This document shows, piece after piece, positions 1-7,939 of a DNA stretch of 39,236 nt. The notes under the pieces are model-generated. The model was not told the origin of the DNA, made no database searches, and worked only from the letters and a program-made list of their open reading frames with translations. A program made the position numbers and the translations under genes. Positions within the stretch are counted from its first letter, which is position 1, and every line of letters begins with the position of its first letter. The DNA comes from Bacilli bacterium. GTDB taxonomy: Bacteria > Bacillota_I > Bacilli_A > RF39 > UBA660. Where the stretch lies: the NCBI GenBank assembly GCA_017886705.1, contig JAGHJJ010000016.1:1-39236 (forward strand), in the 5' to 3' direction.

Positions 1-46
1 CAACAAATGCAAGCGTTTTTTTGTAGAAATTTTTATTTTTTGCCTG

Positions 47-90
47 AAAAAAGAGCAAAAATACATTTTTTTAGATTTTTGCTCTTTTTT
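47..90 (-). terminator. Rho-independent terminator of the dinB-region operon
   Basis: A perfect 16-bp inverted repeat (AAAAAAGAGCAAAAAT and its complement, with a 12-nt loop) overlaps the stop codon of the 71-565 gene. On the minus strand it ends in a T run, as expected for intrinsic termination. The stem is mostly A-T, and the T runs on both sides would let it also work in the other direction. Confidence 0.8.
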
Positions 91-565
91 TATATTGTAC
101 CGGAGGCTCAAATTCGCACATTCCTATACAGAAATCAATATCTGCTGTTCCTTCTTTTAATAAGCTCTCACGTAATTTTTCTACATTCCCGTTTCTATCA
201 TATAGTAGTGTTCCATACTTTACTTCTTGTTCAAAAGAATAGTCTCCACGTATTGTAGTTCTTGTTTTTTCATCCTCTAAAATCCATAAACCTGCACTTT
301 CTGTATGCACATACATTTCTATAGCTTCATTTTCTATATATGTTGACATAATTTGTCTTGGAGTATACCTGTTATATAAAAACAGTAATCTCACTCCCAT
401 TCCAGGCACTGCACCAAATTCTGCTCCTGTAGCAACAACTCCCTCTAATGCTTCATAAAACTCATCTCGTTTTATTTCATTTGTAATTGTTTGTGCTATT
501 ACATTATTCACTATTTCCATCTTTGATGGCTCTACTTGTACCTTTTTTAAAGTTTCCATATCCAA
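71..565 (-). CDS. Uncharacterised protein, paralogue of the upstream gene (possible nucleotidyltransferase-like fold)
   Basis: I do not recognise this 164-aa protein as a named family. It aligns along its length with the product of the neighbouring gene at 618-1175. Both have a segment of the form G..F followed by a hydrophobic strand (LLFLYNRY here, LLFIYND there), then GTLLYDRNG / GTIIYDKTG, and both end CEFEPPVQY / CKFEPPIEY. The xGxxLYDxxG strand after an E/D-rich hydrophobic strand recalls minimal nucleotidyltransferases, but the GS...D-x-D active site is absent, so this is a weak structural guess. Two starts are possible: TTG at 565, 6 nt after GAAGG, or ATG at 559, 12 nt after it. It is the last gene of the group and is followed by a terminator. 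Confidence 0.75.
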   Translation of the reverse strand: MDMETLKKVQVEPSKMEIVNNVIAQTITNEIKRDEFYEALEGVVATGAEFGAVPGMGVRLLFLYNRYTPRQIMSTYIENEAIEMYVHTESAGLWILEDEKTRTTIRGDYSFEQEVKYGTLLYDRNGNVEKLRESLLKEGTADIDFCIGMCEFEPPVQYKKRAKI

Positions 566-617
566 ACCCGCCCTTCTTTGTTTTTTATTCTATAATTTAC
601 ATTAATCCAGTCATTTT

Positions 618-1175
618 TTAGCTTGCAGATGCAACTTTTTTTGTACTATTTAATGTTTTTACTTTTCGATACTGTTTTGGTATATATTCAATTGGTGGTT
701 CAAACTTACAAGAGTCATTTGAGAAAAATAAAGTATAATTATCTAAAGTTAAGTCATTTTGTAAGTCTGTTTGTAATTCCTTTATTTTACCAGTTTTGTC
801 ATAAATAATTGTTCCCTGTCTTACAATAAATTCCCAGGGATGTTCTCCTCTATCTTGAAATCTTCCTTCTAGGCTATAATACCAGTCTGGCTTATTCATT
901 ATGCTAATATTCATACCAGTCTGTGATAAAATTTCCATGATTTCTGGCTTTGTTAATTCGACTGGATCAAAATTTTTATCATTATAAATAAACAATAATT
1001 CCACTTCTGGTTTACTAGAGTCGATTTGAGAAAAATCTCTTCCCATGTAGACAATACCTTCTAAAAACTTATTTTGATGATTGTCCGACAATATTTCGTC
1101 AATTTTATTACTGATTAGTTCATTCATCCTCTCTATACTTTTTTCATTCCTATATACCGTTCTTAACTCTTCCAT
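618..1175 (-). CDS. Uncharacterised protein, paralogue of the 71-565 product, with its own promoter
   Basis: The product is about 185 aa and soluble, with no signal peptide. It shares the GTIIYDKTG and CKFEPPIEY signatures with the downstream gene, so the two arose by tandem duplication and then diverged. The ORF track starts at a TTG at 1229, but that codon lies in a -35 box (TTGACG) and ATG 1202 lies in a -10 box (TACAAT). The first ATG downstream of this promoter with an SD (GGGGAAGG, 10 nt away) is at 1175, so I start there. It lies immediately downstream of the Y-family polymerase gene. The shared promoter element suggests induction together with DNA-repair genes. Function unknown. Confidence 0.75.
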   Translation of the reverse strand: MEELRTVYRNEKSIERMNELISNKIDEILSDNHQNKFLEGIVYMGRDFSQIDSSKPEVELLFIYNDKNFDPVELTKPEIMEILSQTGMNISIMNKPDWYYSLEGRFQDRGEHPWEFIVRQGTIIYDKTGKIKELQTDLQNDLTLDNYTLFFSNDSCKFEPPIEYIPKQYRKVKTLNSTKKVASAS

Positions 1176-1200
1176 ACTACTATTTCCTTCCCCTATTTTC

Positions 1201-1229
1201 ATTGTACCTTTCAAAACATGGTTCGTCAA
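1201..1229 (-). promoter_or_regulatory. Promoter with repair-type operator element upstream of the paralogue pair
   Basis: On the minus strand TTGACG, 17 nt, TACAAT forms a near-consensus sigma-A promoter. The 11-mer GATTGACGAAC around the -35 is identical to the operator region of uvrA. The left arm of the inverted repeat is degenerate (ATTTG instead of GTTCG). Confidence 0.65.
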
Positions 1230-1248
1230 TCAAATTTACTTTATTTTA

Positions 1249-2472
1249 CTATTTTAAATTTCTTTTTGATTTTGCCTCACCAATAATTTTTAATGATGCA
1301 GGTGCAACAATTGATTTTCCAAATTTCTGATTAATATCATCTATCGTTTTTTGTATTTCTTCTTCCTTTTGTTCTTCTTCATTATTTTCTTCAAAGAGTG
1401 TTAGTTGCCTTTCTTTCGTCTCGGATAAATCTGCTAATCTTACTCCTATTAATCTTATAGGATCTTTTTTATAACTCTTATTAAAAATTTCTATTACTAA
1501 TTTATATATTTCCTTGGTACTATTTGTTAGATGAGGAAGTTTTGCTTGTGCAGAGTAGCCTTGAAAATCTTTGTTTTTATAAATTACTGCGACAGTTTTT
1601 GCATATTGTTTTTGTTTTCTTAACTCTCTTGTTACATCTTCTGTTTGTCTAAATAATATATCTTTTATCTTTTCTTCATCTGTATAATCATGTGGTAGCG
1701 TTTCTGATGTTGAGATACTGGTCGTTTTACTACTTCTTGGTTCTACTTTGGTATTGTCTATTCCCCGGGAAGCTTCTTTTAGATATTTAGCTTGATTTTT
1801 AAACTTTCTTTCTAATACTTTTTCATTGGCAAAAGCTAGGTCTTTTATAGTATAAATTCCTAACATGTTAAGCTCTTCTTTGGTTCTTTTCCCAACCATG
1901 AATAAATCTCCTACGTCTAAGGGCCAGAGTTTTTGTTCTATTTCATTTTTTAATAAAGTATGTACTTTATCTGGTTTTTCAAAATCTGATGCCATTTTGG
2001 CACATAATTTATTATTTCCTATTCCGACATTTACTGTGAAACCAAATTTTTCTTTTACTTCTTCTTTTATCTTTACTGCTAATTGATAGTAGTCTTTATA
2101 TAAATAATTAGTACCTGTCATATCTAGGAAACACTCGTCAATTGAAAATTTCTCTAATAAGGGAGAATATTGTGATAAGTATTCAAAAAGTTTTTTTGAC
2201 TGTTCATAATACCAGTGATGATTGGGAGGATAGATTTCTATACTTGGACATTTCTTTTTGGCCTGATATATTGTTTCTGCTGTTTTTATTCCAAATTTTT
2301 TGGCTACTGGAGACTTTGCTAGTACTATTCCATGACGATTAGACTCTGATCCAGCAATGATAGATGGTATTTTTCTAATATCCTTCTTATAACCTTGCTT
2401 TAATAATAAAACTGCGGTCCAGGATAAAAAGGCATTATTTACATCTATATGAAAAATTATTCTTTCCTTCAT
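1249..2472 (-). CDS. dinB: Y-family (DinB/UmuC-type) translesion DNA polymerase
   Basis: This is a 407-aa error-prone lesion-bypass polymerase. The catalytic acidic residues are visible near the N-terminus in HIDVNNAFLSW and near residue 110 in FSIDECFLDM. The helix-hairpin-helix/thumb and little-finger regions follow. RQLTLFEE near residue 360 fits the QxxLF sliding-clamp-binding motif. The C-terminal tail is Glu-rich. I start at ATG 2472, which lies 9 nt after AAGGAG; the TTG at 2478 in the track lies too close to it. It is expressed from a strong promoter about 75 bp upstream. DVNNAF replaces the commoner DMDAFF, so it may be closer to the UmuC/YqjW-like Bacillota branch than to E. coli DinB. 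The symbol is by family. Confidence 0.9.
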   Translation of the reverse strand: MKERIIFHIDVNNAFLSWTAVLLLKQGYKKDIRKIPSIIAGSESNRHGIVLAKSPVAKKFGIKTAETIYQAKKKCPSIEIYPPNHHWYYEQSKKLFEYLSQYSPLLEKFSIDECFLDMTGTNYLYKDYYQLAVKIKEEVKEKFGFTVNVGIGNNKLCAKMASDFEKPDKVHTLLKNEIEQKLWPLDVGDLFMVGKRTKEELNMLGIYTIKDLAFANEKVLERKFKNQAKYLKEASRGIDNTKVEPRSSKTTSISTSETLPHDYTDEEKIKDILFRQTEDVTRELRKQKQYAKTVAVIYKNKDFQGYSAQAKLPHLTNSTKEIYKLVIEIFNKSYKKDPIRLIGVRLADLSETKERQLTLFEENNEEEQKEEEIQKTIDDINQKFGKSIVAPASLKIIGEAKSKRNLK

Positions 2473-2546
2473 TAACAACTTCTCCTTTTTAAGATATACC
2501 TAGCAATGAAACCTTGAGGTAGTTTTTATACTATTCCTTTACCTGT

Positions 2547-2575
2547 ATTATAAAATACTTTTTTTCTTAGTGCAA
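2547..2575 (-). promoter_or_regulatory. dinB promoter with half of the uvrA-type operator
   Basis: The minus strand carries TTGCAC, exactly 17 nt, then TATAAT. Just upstream is TTTGTTCGATTG, identical over 12 nt to one arm and the centre of the uvrA operator, with the -35 in the same register. The second arm is not conserved here. Confidence 0.8.
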
Positions 2576-2655
2576 TCGAACAAAGCCGGCTATTGTAGAG
2601 TTCTAGTTTACATATTATTTTTCTGTTTTTGGGCATACTAAATCCAGGTGATAGT

Positions 2656-2958
2656 ATGATGGATAAAGAAGAGAGAAAAATATATGAAAAGTTTTTTAAA
2701 AAAATTGTTATAGAACATATTAGAGAAGCTAGGATAGAGAAAGGTTGGACTCAAGCACGACTTGCTGAAGCTGTTAGTGTTTCTCATGAATATATTCGTG
2801 ATTTAGAGTCTGAAAAAGGAGATGATTATTTTTCTACTTTTACAGTCTGGCTTATTTCTAAGGCGTTAGATGTTAGTTTAGATCAATTACTTGATTTTGA
2901 TATGGAAGCTTTTCGCTCTGTCATAGAAAAAGCAATGCAAGGAAAATATAATCCTTAA
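2656..2958 (+). CDS. XRE-family helix-turn-helix regulator
   Basis: This is a roughly 100-aa DNA-binding protein. Residues about 17-75 form a Cro/C1-type HTH: REARIEKGWTQARLAEAVSV, then SHEYIRDLESEKG as the recognition helix region, then a helix ending DVSLDQLL. A short acidic tail follows. I prefer the ATG pair at 2656/2659 because AGGTGAT, a good SD, lies just before it; the TTG in the track is upstream of this SD. The gene diverges from the polymerase gene across about 180 bp that contains the operator half-site. It could regulate that operon, but nothing in the sequence proves this. Confidence 0.8.
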   Translation: MMDKEERKIYEKFFKKIVIEHIREARIEKGWTQARLAEAVSVSHEYIRDLESEKGDDYFSTFTVWLISKALDVSLDQLLDFDMEAFRSVIEKAMQGKYNP

Positions 2959-2975
2959 GCATTGCTTTTATTTTT
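2927..2975. terminator. Bidirectional terminator between the XRE gene and gpmI
   Basis: The outer stem is AAAAGCAATGC / GCATTGCTTTT and the inner stem AAGGA / TCCTT, with a loop of about 8 nt. T-rich tracts follow on both strands. The left arm lies within the last codons of the XRE gene and the right arm overlaps the gpmI stop, so it serves both convergent genes. Confidence 0.8.
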
Positions 2976-4470
2976 CTATTAAACTTTCTCCGGTCATTTC
3001 GACTGGTTTTTCTAGATTCATTAACTCTAGTATTGTAGGAGCGATATCTCCTAGTTTACCTTCGTGTAGTTTTAATCCTTTTTCAGTGATAATAAATGGT
3101 ACTGGATTCGTCGTATGAGATGTTACTACATTATTATCATCATCTAGCATTTCTTCACAGTTACCATGATCTGCGGTTACGATTAATATTCCACCTAATT
3201 CCATGACTTTGTCATATATTAATTTTAAATCTTTATCTACTGTTTCTACAGCTTTGATAGCTGCTTCTAATACACCTGTATGTCCTACCATATCACCATT
3301 TGCAAAGTTTAATATTACTAAATCTGTATGTGGTAGTTCTGCAAGTAATTTTTCTGTTACTTCATCAGCACTCATTTCTGGTTTTAAATCATAAGTTGCA
3401 ACTTTTGGTGATGGTACTAGTATTTTCTTTTCATTTTTGTAATCTACTTCTTTTCCTCCATCGAAGAAGAAAGTAACATGAGCATATTTTTCTGTTTCAG
3501 CAATTCTTAGTTGTGATAAGTTTTGTTTTTCTATATATTCTCCTAAAATATTTGCAAGTTCCGGGTCATTAAATGCATGAGGTGCTTTTACACTTTCTAC
3601 AACAGGCATCATTGTAATTGTTTTTACGTTGTTGAATGTTACTGTTTCCATGTCCACTGCTGTTGGATTCGTGATAGCCGTAAATAGTTCACGTAATCTA
3701 TCTTTTCTGAAGTTATAAGCTATAATTCCATCATTTTCCTCTACATTTCCTGATTGCGTAAATTTTGCTGGTATGAAGAACTCATCTGTTATTCCGTCCT
3801 TATAACTTTTTTCAATATATTCTTTTGGAGATTGTTGTATTTCTCCTTTATTATTTACAATCACATCATATGCTTTTAGTAATCTATCATAATTATTATC
3901 ACGGTCCATAGCATAATATCTACCTGATATAGATGCGATTGTTCCAAATCCAATTTCTTTTAGTTTTTCTTCGACTTTAGAAATATAGGTATAAGCACTC
4001 TTTGGTGGTACATCTCGTCCATCCGTAAATAAATGTAGATAGACATTTTTTATACCTTCCATTTTACACATATCAAGTAAAGCTAATAAGTGATTTATAT
4101 GAGAGTGTACTCCACCATCACTGATTAGTCCCATTAAGTGTAGTTTTGAGTCATTTTTTATTACATGATCCATTACACTCTTAATTGTTTCATTTTGAAA
4201 GAACTCTTTATCTTCGATTGATTTATTAATTAATTCTAATGGTTGATAAACAATTCTTCCGGCTCCAATGTTCATGTGTCCTACTTCACTATTTCCCATT
4301 TGTCCTTTAGGAAGGCCTACTAATTGTCCTGATGCAGTTAATTGTGTATGAGGGTATGTATTCCATAACTCATTAAATACTGGATTGTTTGCTAGAGCTA
4401 CTGCATTTCCATGAGTTTCCTCTCTTAATCCATATCCATCTAATATTGTTAATACAATTGGTTTTTTCAT
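2968..4470 (-). CDS. gpmI: 2,3-bisphosphoglycerate-independent phosphoglycerate mutase
   Basis: This 500-aa cytosolic Mn-dependent enzyme interconverts 3- and 2-phosphoglycerate in lower glycolysis. Features seen: N-terminal LDGYGLR with metal-binding Asp, GNSEVGHMNIGAGR with the catalytic Ser, and the C-terminal metal sites NFANGDMVGHTG and VTADHGNCEEM of the alkaline-phosphatase superfamily. Length is normal for the family. The start has a strong SD (AGGAGG, 8 nt). It lies 11 nt downstream of the ATPase gene, so the two are probably co-transcribed, while other glycolytic genes lie beyond spo0A. Enolase, the next pathway step and often the next gene, is not in the window. Confidence 0.97.
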   Translation of the reverse strand: MKKPIVLTILDGYGLREETHGNAVALANNPVFNELWNTYPHTQLTASGQLVGLPKGQMGNSEVGHMNIGAGRIVYQPLELINKSIEDKEFFQNETIKSVMDHVIKNDSKLHLMGLISDGGVHSHINHLLALLDMCKMEGIKNVYLHLFTDGRDVPPKSAYTYISKVEEKLKEIGFGTIASISGRYYAMDRDNNYDRLLKAYDVIVNNKGEIQQSPKEYIEKSYKDGITDEFFIPAKFTQSGNVEENDGIIAYNFRKDRLRELFTAITNPTAVDMETVTFNNVKTITMMPVVESVKAPHAFNDPELANILGEYIEKQNLSQLRIAETEKYAHVTFFFDGGKEVDYKNEKKILVPSPKVATYDLKPEMSADEVTEKLLAELPHTDLVILNFANGDMVGHTGVLEAAIKAVETVDKDLKLIYDKVMELGGILIVTADHGNCEEMLDDDNNVVTSHTTNPVPFIITEKGLKLHEGKLGDIAPTILELMNLEKPVEMTGESLIEK

Positions 4471-4481
4471 TTTTGTTCCTC

Positions 4482-5759
4482 CTATATTATATTATTATTT
4501 AAGCAAAATACGGCATATATTGGTATATATCTGATATCTTTTTTGGTTGCGAAATTGTTTTCCGTGACACGATATGCTTCTGTTACTGTGAATTTCTTCA
4601 TAAATACGGCTAATGATTTAGCTTTTGAATCTACTTTAGATATTAATTCAATTGGTATTATTTTTCCCATTCTGTTTTGTATTACGAAGTTTACTTCAGC
4701 TTTTCCTTCTGATTGATAATAATATAAAGCATATCCTGCCTCTGCTAAAGTTTTAGCAATACTATTTTCATATAATATCTCTTTTATTTTTTCATCACTT
4801 AATAATTGTTTTAAGTTTGTGTGTAACATTGAGAATAATAGACCATCATCTGGTAAATATAGTTTAAAACTGTCTGTTTCTCTACAACTACTTAGAGGAG
4901 ATTTTACAGTTGATATTTTATAACTTCTATATACAATTTGATTGTTTACTAAATAATTAATTGTATTTTCATATTCTTTGGCACGTCTTCCTGTACCGAT
5001 GACTCCATATTGAAATTTTTTGTTATCCTTTTTTAATTGTTCTGGAAGTGATTCAATTACTTCTAATCCTCTAGGTATATCAATTAAATTTTTACTGTTA
5101 ATTAGTTCTTTTTCGTATACCTCCAAAATCTTTTGCTTTATAATATCTATTTCATATTCACTTTTTCCATCTAGACTAGCTATAATCACTTCTGGTAGAC
5201 CACCGGTCATTAAATATTCTTGAAATAGTTCTAGTGCTAATTTATGAAACGGACAAGTTTTGTGTTTAGTGAAGGATTCTCTAATTAACTCTGCTAGTGC
5301 TTTTTCATTTTTGGCCCAGAGAAATTCTTCAAAGTCCATTTCATTCATACCTTTAAATTGCAATTCTTCTCCTTTAAACTCATTTAAGTTTTCTCTACGA
5401 GAAGTAATAGCAATGATATGATATTTACTATGTTCACTTCCAAATAGTTTTAATCCTTTTACAATTTCTATACTATTTACATTATCAAAAATAAGTAAGG
5501 AATCTTCTTGTAATATTGTTTCTCCTGATAATAAAGATAGATTTAAAATCAATTTTTCTGTTGACTTTTCTTTTATAAATAACTCTTCTAATGGTTTGTT
5601 GTTGCTGGTGTTAAAATAAATTGTATTTTTATAACTTTGTTTTCCAAATTGTAATGCTGAATAACTTTTTCCTACTTGTTTCGGTCCATATAATATTAAA
5701 GGCTTCCTAATAATGTCTTTTTGCCACTTTTGCAGAAATTTTTCTATTTTTCGTTCCAT
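4482..5759 (-). CDS. ATP-binding protein of the AAA/DUF4143 type
   Basis: This 425-aa protein starts with an AAA ATPase module: Walker A GPKQVGKS near residue 25 and Walker B SLLIFDNV near residue 107. A winged-helix-like middle (roughly 215-260) and a C-terminal DUF4143-like, nuclease-fold region (YYYQSEGKAEVNFVI) follow. Proteins of this family are common in gut bacteria and archaea; their role is unclear and toxin-antitoxin or defence links are unproven. The start ATG follows AAGGAGG by 9 nt. It sits between spo0A (which ends in a terminator) and gpmI, 11 nt from the latter, an unusual place in a glycolytic cluster. It was probably acquired there. Confidence 0.85.
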   Translation of the reverse strand: MERKIEKFLQKWQKDIIRKPLILYGPKQVGKSYSALQFGKQSYKNTIYFNTSNNKPLEELFIKEKSTEKLILNLSLLSGETILQEDSLLIFDNVNSIEIVKGLKLFGSEHSKYHIIAITSRRENLNEFKGEELQFKGMNEMDFEEFLWAKNEKALAELIRESFTKHKTCPFHKLALELFQEYLMTGGLPEVIIASLDGKSEYEIDIIKQKILEVYEKELINSKNLIDIPRGLEVIESLPEQLKKDNKKFQYGVIGTGRRAKEYENTINYLVNNQIVYRSYKISTVKSPLSSCRETDSFKLYLPDDGLLFSMLHTNLKQLLSDEKIKEILYENSIAKTLAEAGYALYYYQSEGKAEVNFVIQNRMGKIIPIELISKVDSKAKSLAVFMKKFTVTEAYRVTENNFATKKDIRYIPIYAVFCLNNNII

Positions 5760-5828
5760 AATCTGTATCCTCCTTACACATTTTATAAAATAAGTATACT
5801 TCTGTTTTCATAAAAAGTCAATGTGGAG

Positions 5829-5855
5829 AAAAAAAGACGGACTATTTTCCGTCTT
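5829..5855 (-). terminator. spo0A terminator
   Basis: AAGACGGA, a 6-nt loop and TCCGTCTT form an 8-bp stem followed on the minus strand by a T run. It overlaps the spo0A stop codon. Confidence 0.85.
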
Positions 5856-6627
5856 AGTTTGATAATGGTTTACTGAATTCTAATCTTAATTTATCAGCCA
5901 CTGTAATAATAAATTCTGAGTTAGTTGGCTTTGCTTTATCGATATCGACACTATGTCCGAATATTTCTTCCATCAATTGCCAATTTCCACGGTTCCAACT
6001 AACTTCTATTGCATGTCTGATTGCTCTTTCTACACGTGAAACTGTGGTATTAAACTTTTTTGCTACTTCTGGATATAACTCTTTCGTTATCCCTCCTACA
6101 ATTTCTGGCCTTTCATACACCAGAGATATGCTTTCTCTAATATATTGATATCCTTTTATATGAGAAGGTACGCCTAATTCATGTAATGTTTTAGTGATAG
6201 CAATTTGTAAATTATTGTGATATACATCTATTTCTTTTCCACCAAATTTTACACCTTCAGCAACCTCAGTAATTCTTTTCTCTAAATCTTCTAATTCAAA
6301 AGGTTTCAAAATAAAGTAACTAACTCCTAATTCTGATACTTTTCGAATCATATCTTGTGTATTATATGAAGTTAGGACAATGACCTTCTTGTCAATTGCT
6401 TTCTTCTTCATAAACTCCAGTACTGCAATTCCATCTTTGTTTGGCATGATTAAGTCTAATAGAACAATATCATACTCCTCTTGTTTCTTTTCAATCAAGC
6501 GAATTCCCTCTGTACCATCATAAGCTTCTAGTGATATTGTGATATTAGAATTCTCTTTAAAGTATTCCTTTATCATTCCTACTAAACTCTTATTATCATC
6601 TACTACTAATACTTTTGTCTTTTTCAT
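5854..6627 (-). CDS. spo0A: Sporulation master response regulator Spo0A
   Basis: This 257-aa protein has an N-terminal receiver domain: acidic pair VVDDN near residue 10, phospho-acceptor Asp near 58 in [12 protein letters not shown], switch Thr in LTSY and Lys in LKPFE. The C-terminal Spo0A DNA-binding domain carries [21 protein letters not shown], almost identical to the Bacillus recognition helix. It activates or represses early sporulation genes at TTTGTCRAA boxes when phosphorylated. I start at ATG 6627 after AGAGGAG; the track start at 6660 lies in the -10 region. It is a single-gene transcript between two terminators. A perfect 0A box lies upstream, consistent with autoregulation. Its presence suggests, but does not prove, endospore formation. 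Confidence 0.96.
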   Translation of the reverse strand: MKKTKVLVVDDNKSLVGMIKEYFKENSNITISLEAYDGTEGIRLIEKKQEEYDIVLLDLIMPNKDGIAVLEFMKKKAIDKKVIVLTSYNTQDMIRKVSELGVSYFILKPFELEDLEKRITEVAEGVKFGGKEIDVYHNNLQIAITKTLHELGVPSHIKGYQYIRESISLVYERPEIVGGITKELYPEVAKKFNTTVSRVERAIRHAIEVSWNRGNWQLMEEIFGHSVDIDKAKPTNSEFIITVADKLRLEFSKPLSN

Positions 6628-6658
6628 TTGTTCTCCTCTCAGTACTGCACGTATTTTC

Positions 6659-6664
6659 ATTATA
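6659..6664 (-). promoter_or_regulatory. spo0A -10 box
   Basis: TATAAT on the minus strand lies about 32 nt upstream of the spo0A ATG. I see no good -35 at 16-18 nt, so the promoter may need an activator or another sigma factor. Confidence 0.5.
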
Positions 6665-6690
6665 TACTACCTTTTTAAAAAATGATAGAG

Positions 6691-6720
6691 AAAAAAAAGA
6701 CAAGTTTTGTCGAAACTGTC
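6691..6720 (-). terminator. tpiA operon terminator
   Basis: GACAGTTT, loop CGACA, then AAACTTGTC (one bulge) is followed by eight T residues on the minus strand, shortly after the tpiA stop. Part of the hairpin coincides with the Spo0A-box match. Confidence 0.75.
6706..6714 (+). promoter_or_regulatory. Candidate Spo0A box upstream of spo0A
   Basis: TTTGTCGAA matches the Bacillus Spo0A consensus TTTGTCRAA exactly. It lies about 55-60 nt upstream of the inferred spo0A transcription start, inside the tpiA terminator. Binding is inferred only. Confidence 0.45.
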
Positions 6721-6728
6721 TAATTTGT

Positions 6729-7430
6729 CTAATTTTTTAGTTTTTCTATAAAAACTTTTAATTTTTCTGGTTTTAGACTTAATCCACCTAATAGATAGCC
6801 ATCAATCTCTTCTATTTCTTTTAATAACACCACATTTTCTTCATTAGCACTTCCTCCATATAGCACTTTATTGTTAGGAAGAAGTTGTTTTATCGTTTGG
6901 AACATCTCTTTTATTTGATTATTGGTAGGGATGATACCTGTTCCTATTGACCAGATTGGTTCATAAGCTATAATTGTTTTTTCTTTTTGCTCGTCAGTTA
7001 AATTTTCTAAGGCTTTCTTTAATTCTTTTTCTATGATATTCTTTTCTAATTGTTTTTCTCTTTCTTCTTTGGTTTCTCCTACACATAATATTGGTACTAT
7101 ATTACATTCTAGTAATCTTATTATCTTTTGATTTATCTCCTCGTCTGTTTCTTGTTGATATTTTCTACGTTCTGAATGACCTACAATACAGTATTTTACT
7201 TGTTCTGATTGTAATTGTTGTGCTGATACTTCTCCTGTATATGCACCTTGTTCGTTAGAGCTTACATTTTGAGCACCTAGCTCTACATTGTTTAAATCAA
7301 AATGACTAATATTTAGAAATGTAGGACATAATATTACTTTATTTTTGGTAGATATCTTTCCTAGTTCTTCTTGATATTTTAAGAACTCTTGTTTTGTTAA
7401 ATTACATTTATTATTTAACGCTATAATCAT
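6729..7430 (-). CDS. tpiA: Triosephosphate isomerase (divergent, short)
   Basis: This enzyme interconverts dihydroxyacetone phosphate and glyceraldehyde-3-phosphate. The catalytic set is present: Asn and Lys in LNNKCN (family usually NWKMN), electrophile His in IVGHSERR, base Glu in AYEPIWSIGTG, and the phosphate loops YGGSANEEN and LLGGLSL. At 233 aa it is shorter than the usual 250 or so, and the normally fixed N-terminal motif is altered, so it is a divergent but probably active member. It is preceded by the GNAT-like gene with a 13-nt gap and followed by a terminator. It is the last gene of the pgk transcript. Confidence 0.93.
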   Translation of the reverse strand: MIIALNNKCNLTKQEFLKYQEELGKISTKNKVILCPTFLNISHFDLNNVELGAQNVSSNEQGAYTGEVSAQQLQSEQVKYCIVGHSERRKYQQETDEEINQKIIRLLECNIVPILCVGETKEEREKQLEKNIIEKELKKALENLTDEQKEKTIIAYEPIWSIGTGIIPTNNQIKEMFQTIKQLLPNNKVLYGGSANEENVVLLKEIEEIDGYLLGGLSLKPEKLKVFIEKLKN

Positions 7431-7443
7431 TTTATCATTCCTT

Positions 7444-7938
7444 TTACATTTGATATGTTGTTATCTTTTCTGTTTGTCTTGATTTGGTATATACTTGCAT
7501 TCCTGCTTCAATTCCTAAATCCTCAAAGCCTTGTTCTTTTAGATAACTGGAAGGAATATGATTTCCTTCTTCTTGTAATAGTACAACATCTTCCATTCCT
7601 AAACTAGTAAAAGCATAATTTTGTGCTTCTATTAATAACTTTTCTTGTTGGTTTGTACTAGCAGTGTTATCTATTGTCATGCGGCAAATCTTTCGATCTT
7701 TTTCCCCTAGAAGATGAGCTGCGGTAATAATTTTTCCATTTTGTGATAGAAAAAGTGTTCTTGCTATCTCGGGTTTTTCTTGTTCTAGTTGTCTGTAATC
7801 TGCTTCTTGTAACATACTTTTTGTTTTTAGTAAATAATTCGATGTCGTATTTGATAACTGATTTTTATCTTCATATTCTTTAAACATCGTTATATGTTCT
7901 TCATTATATGGATTCGCTACTTCAATTTTTTCTTTCAT
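7444..7938 (-). CDS. GNAT-like acetyltransferase family protein, uncertain
   Basis: This is a 164-aa soluble protein. The C-terminal half has the order expected of a GNAT fold: a strand with NGKIITAAHLLGE, a strand with ICRMTIDN, a helix with LLIEAQNYAFTSLGM, then VVLLQEEGNHIPSSYLKEQGFEDLG, which resembles the motif-B segment 'N..a...Y.k.GF'. The canonical Q/RxxGxG/A pyrophosphate loop is not obvious, so acetyl-CoA binding is uncertain and it may be a non-catalytic relative. It lies 1 nt after pgk and 13 nt before tpiA, so it is embedded in the glycolytic operon. The substrate is unknown. Confidence 0.6.
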   Translation of the reverse strand: MKEKIEVANPYNEEHITMFKEYEDKNQLSNTTSNYLLKTKSMLQEADYRQLEQEKPEIARTLFLSQNGKIITAAHLLGEKDRKICRMTIDNTASTNQQEKLLIEAQNYAFTSLGMEDVVLLQEEGNHIPSSYLKEQGFEDLGIEAGMQVYTKSRQTEKITTYQM

Positions 7939-7939
7939 C

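Noticed and set aside
7-258. Plus-strand ORF of 83 aa
   Set aside because: It lies antisense to the 71-565 gene, is Phe/Leu-rich as expected from complementary A/T-rich code, and has no SD. It is a shadow ORF.
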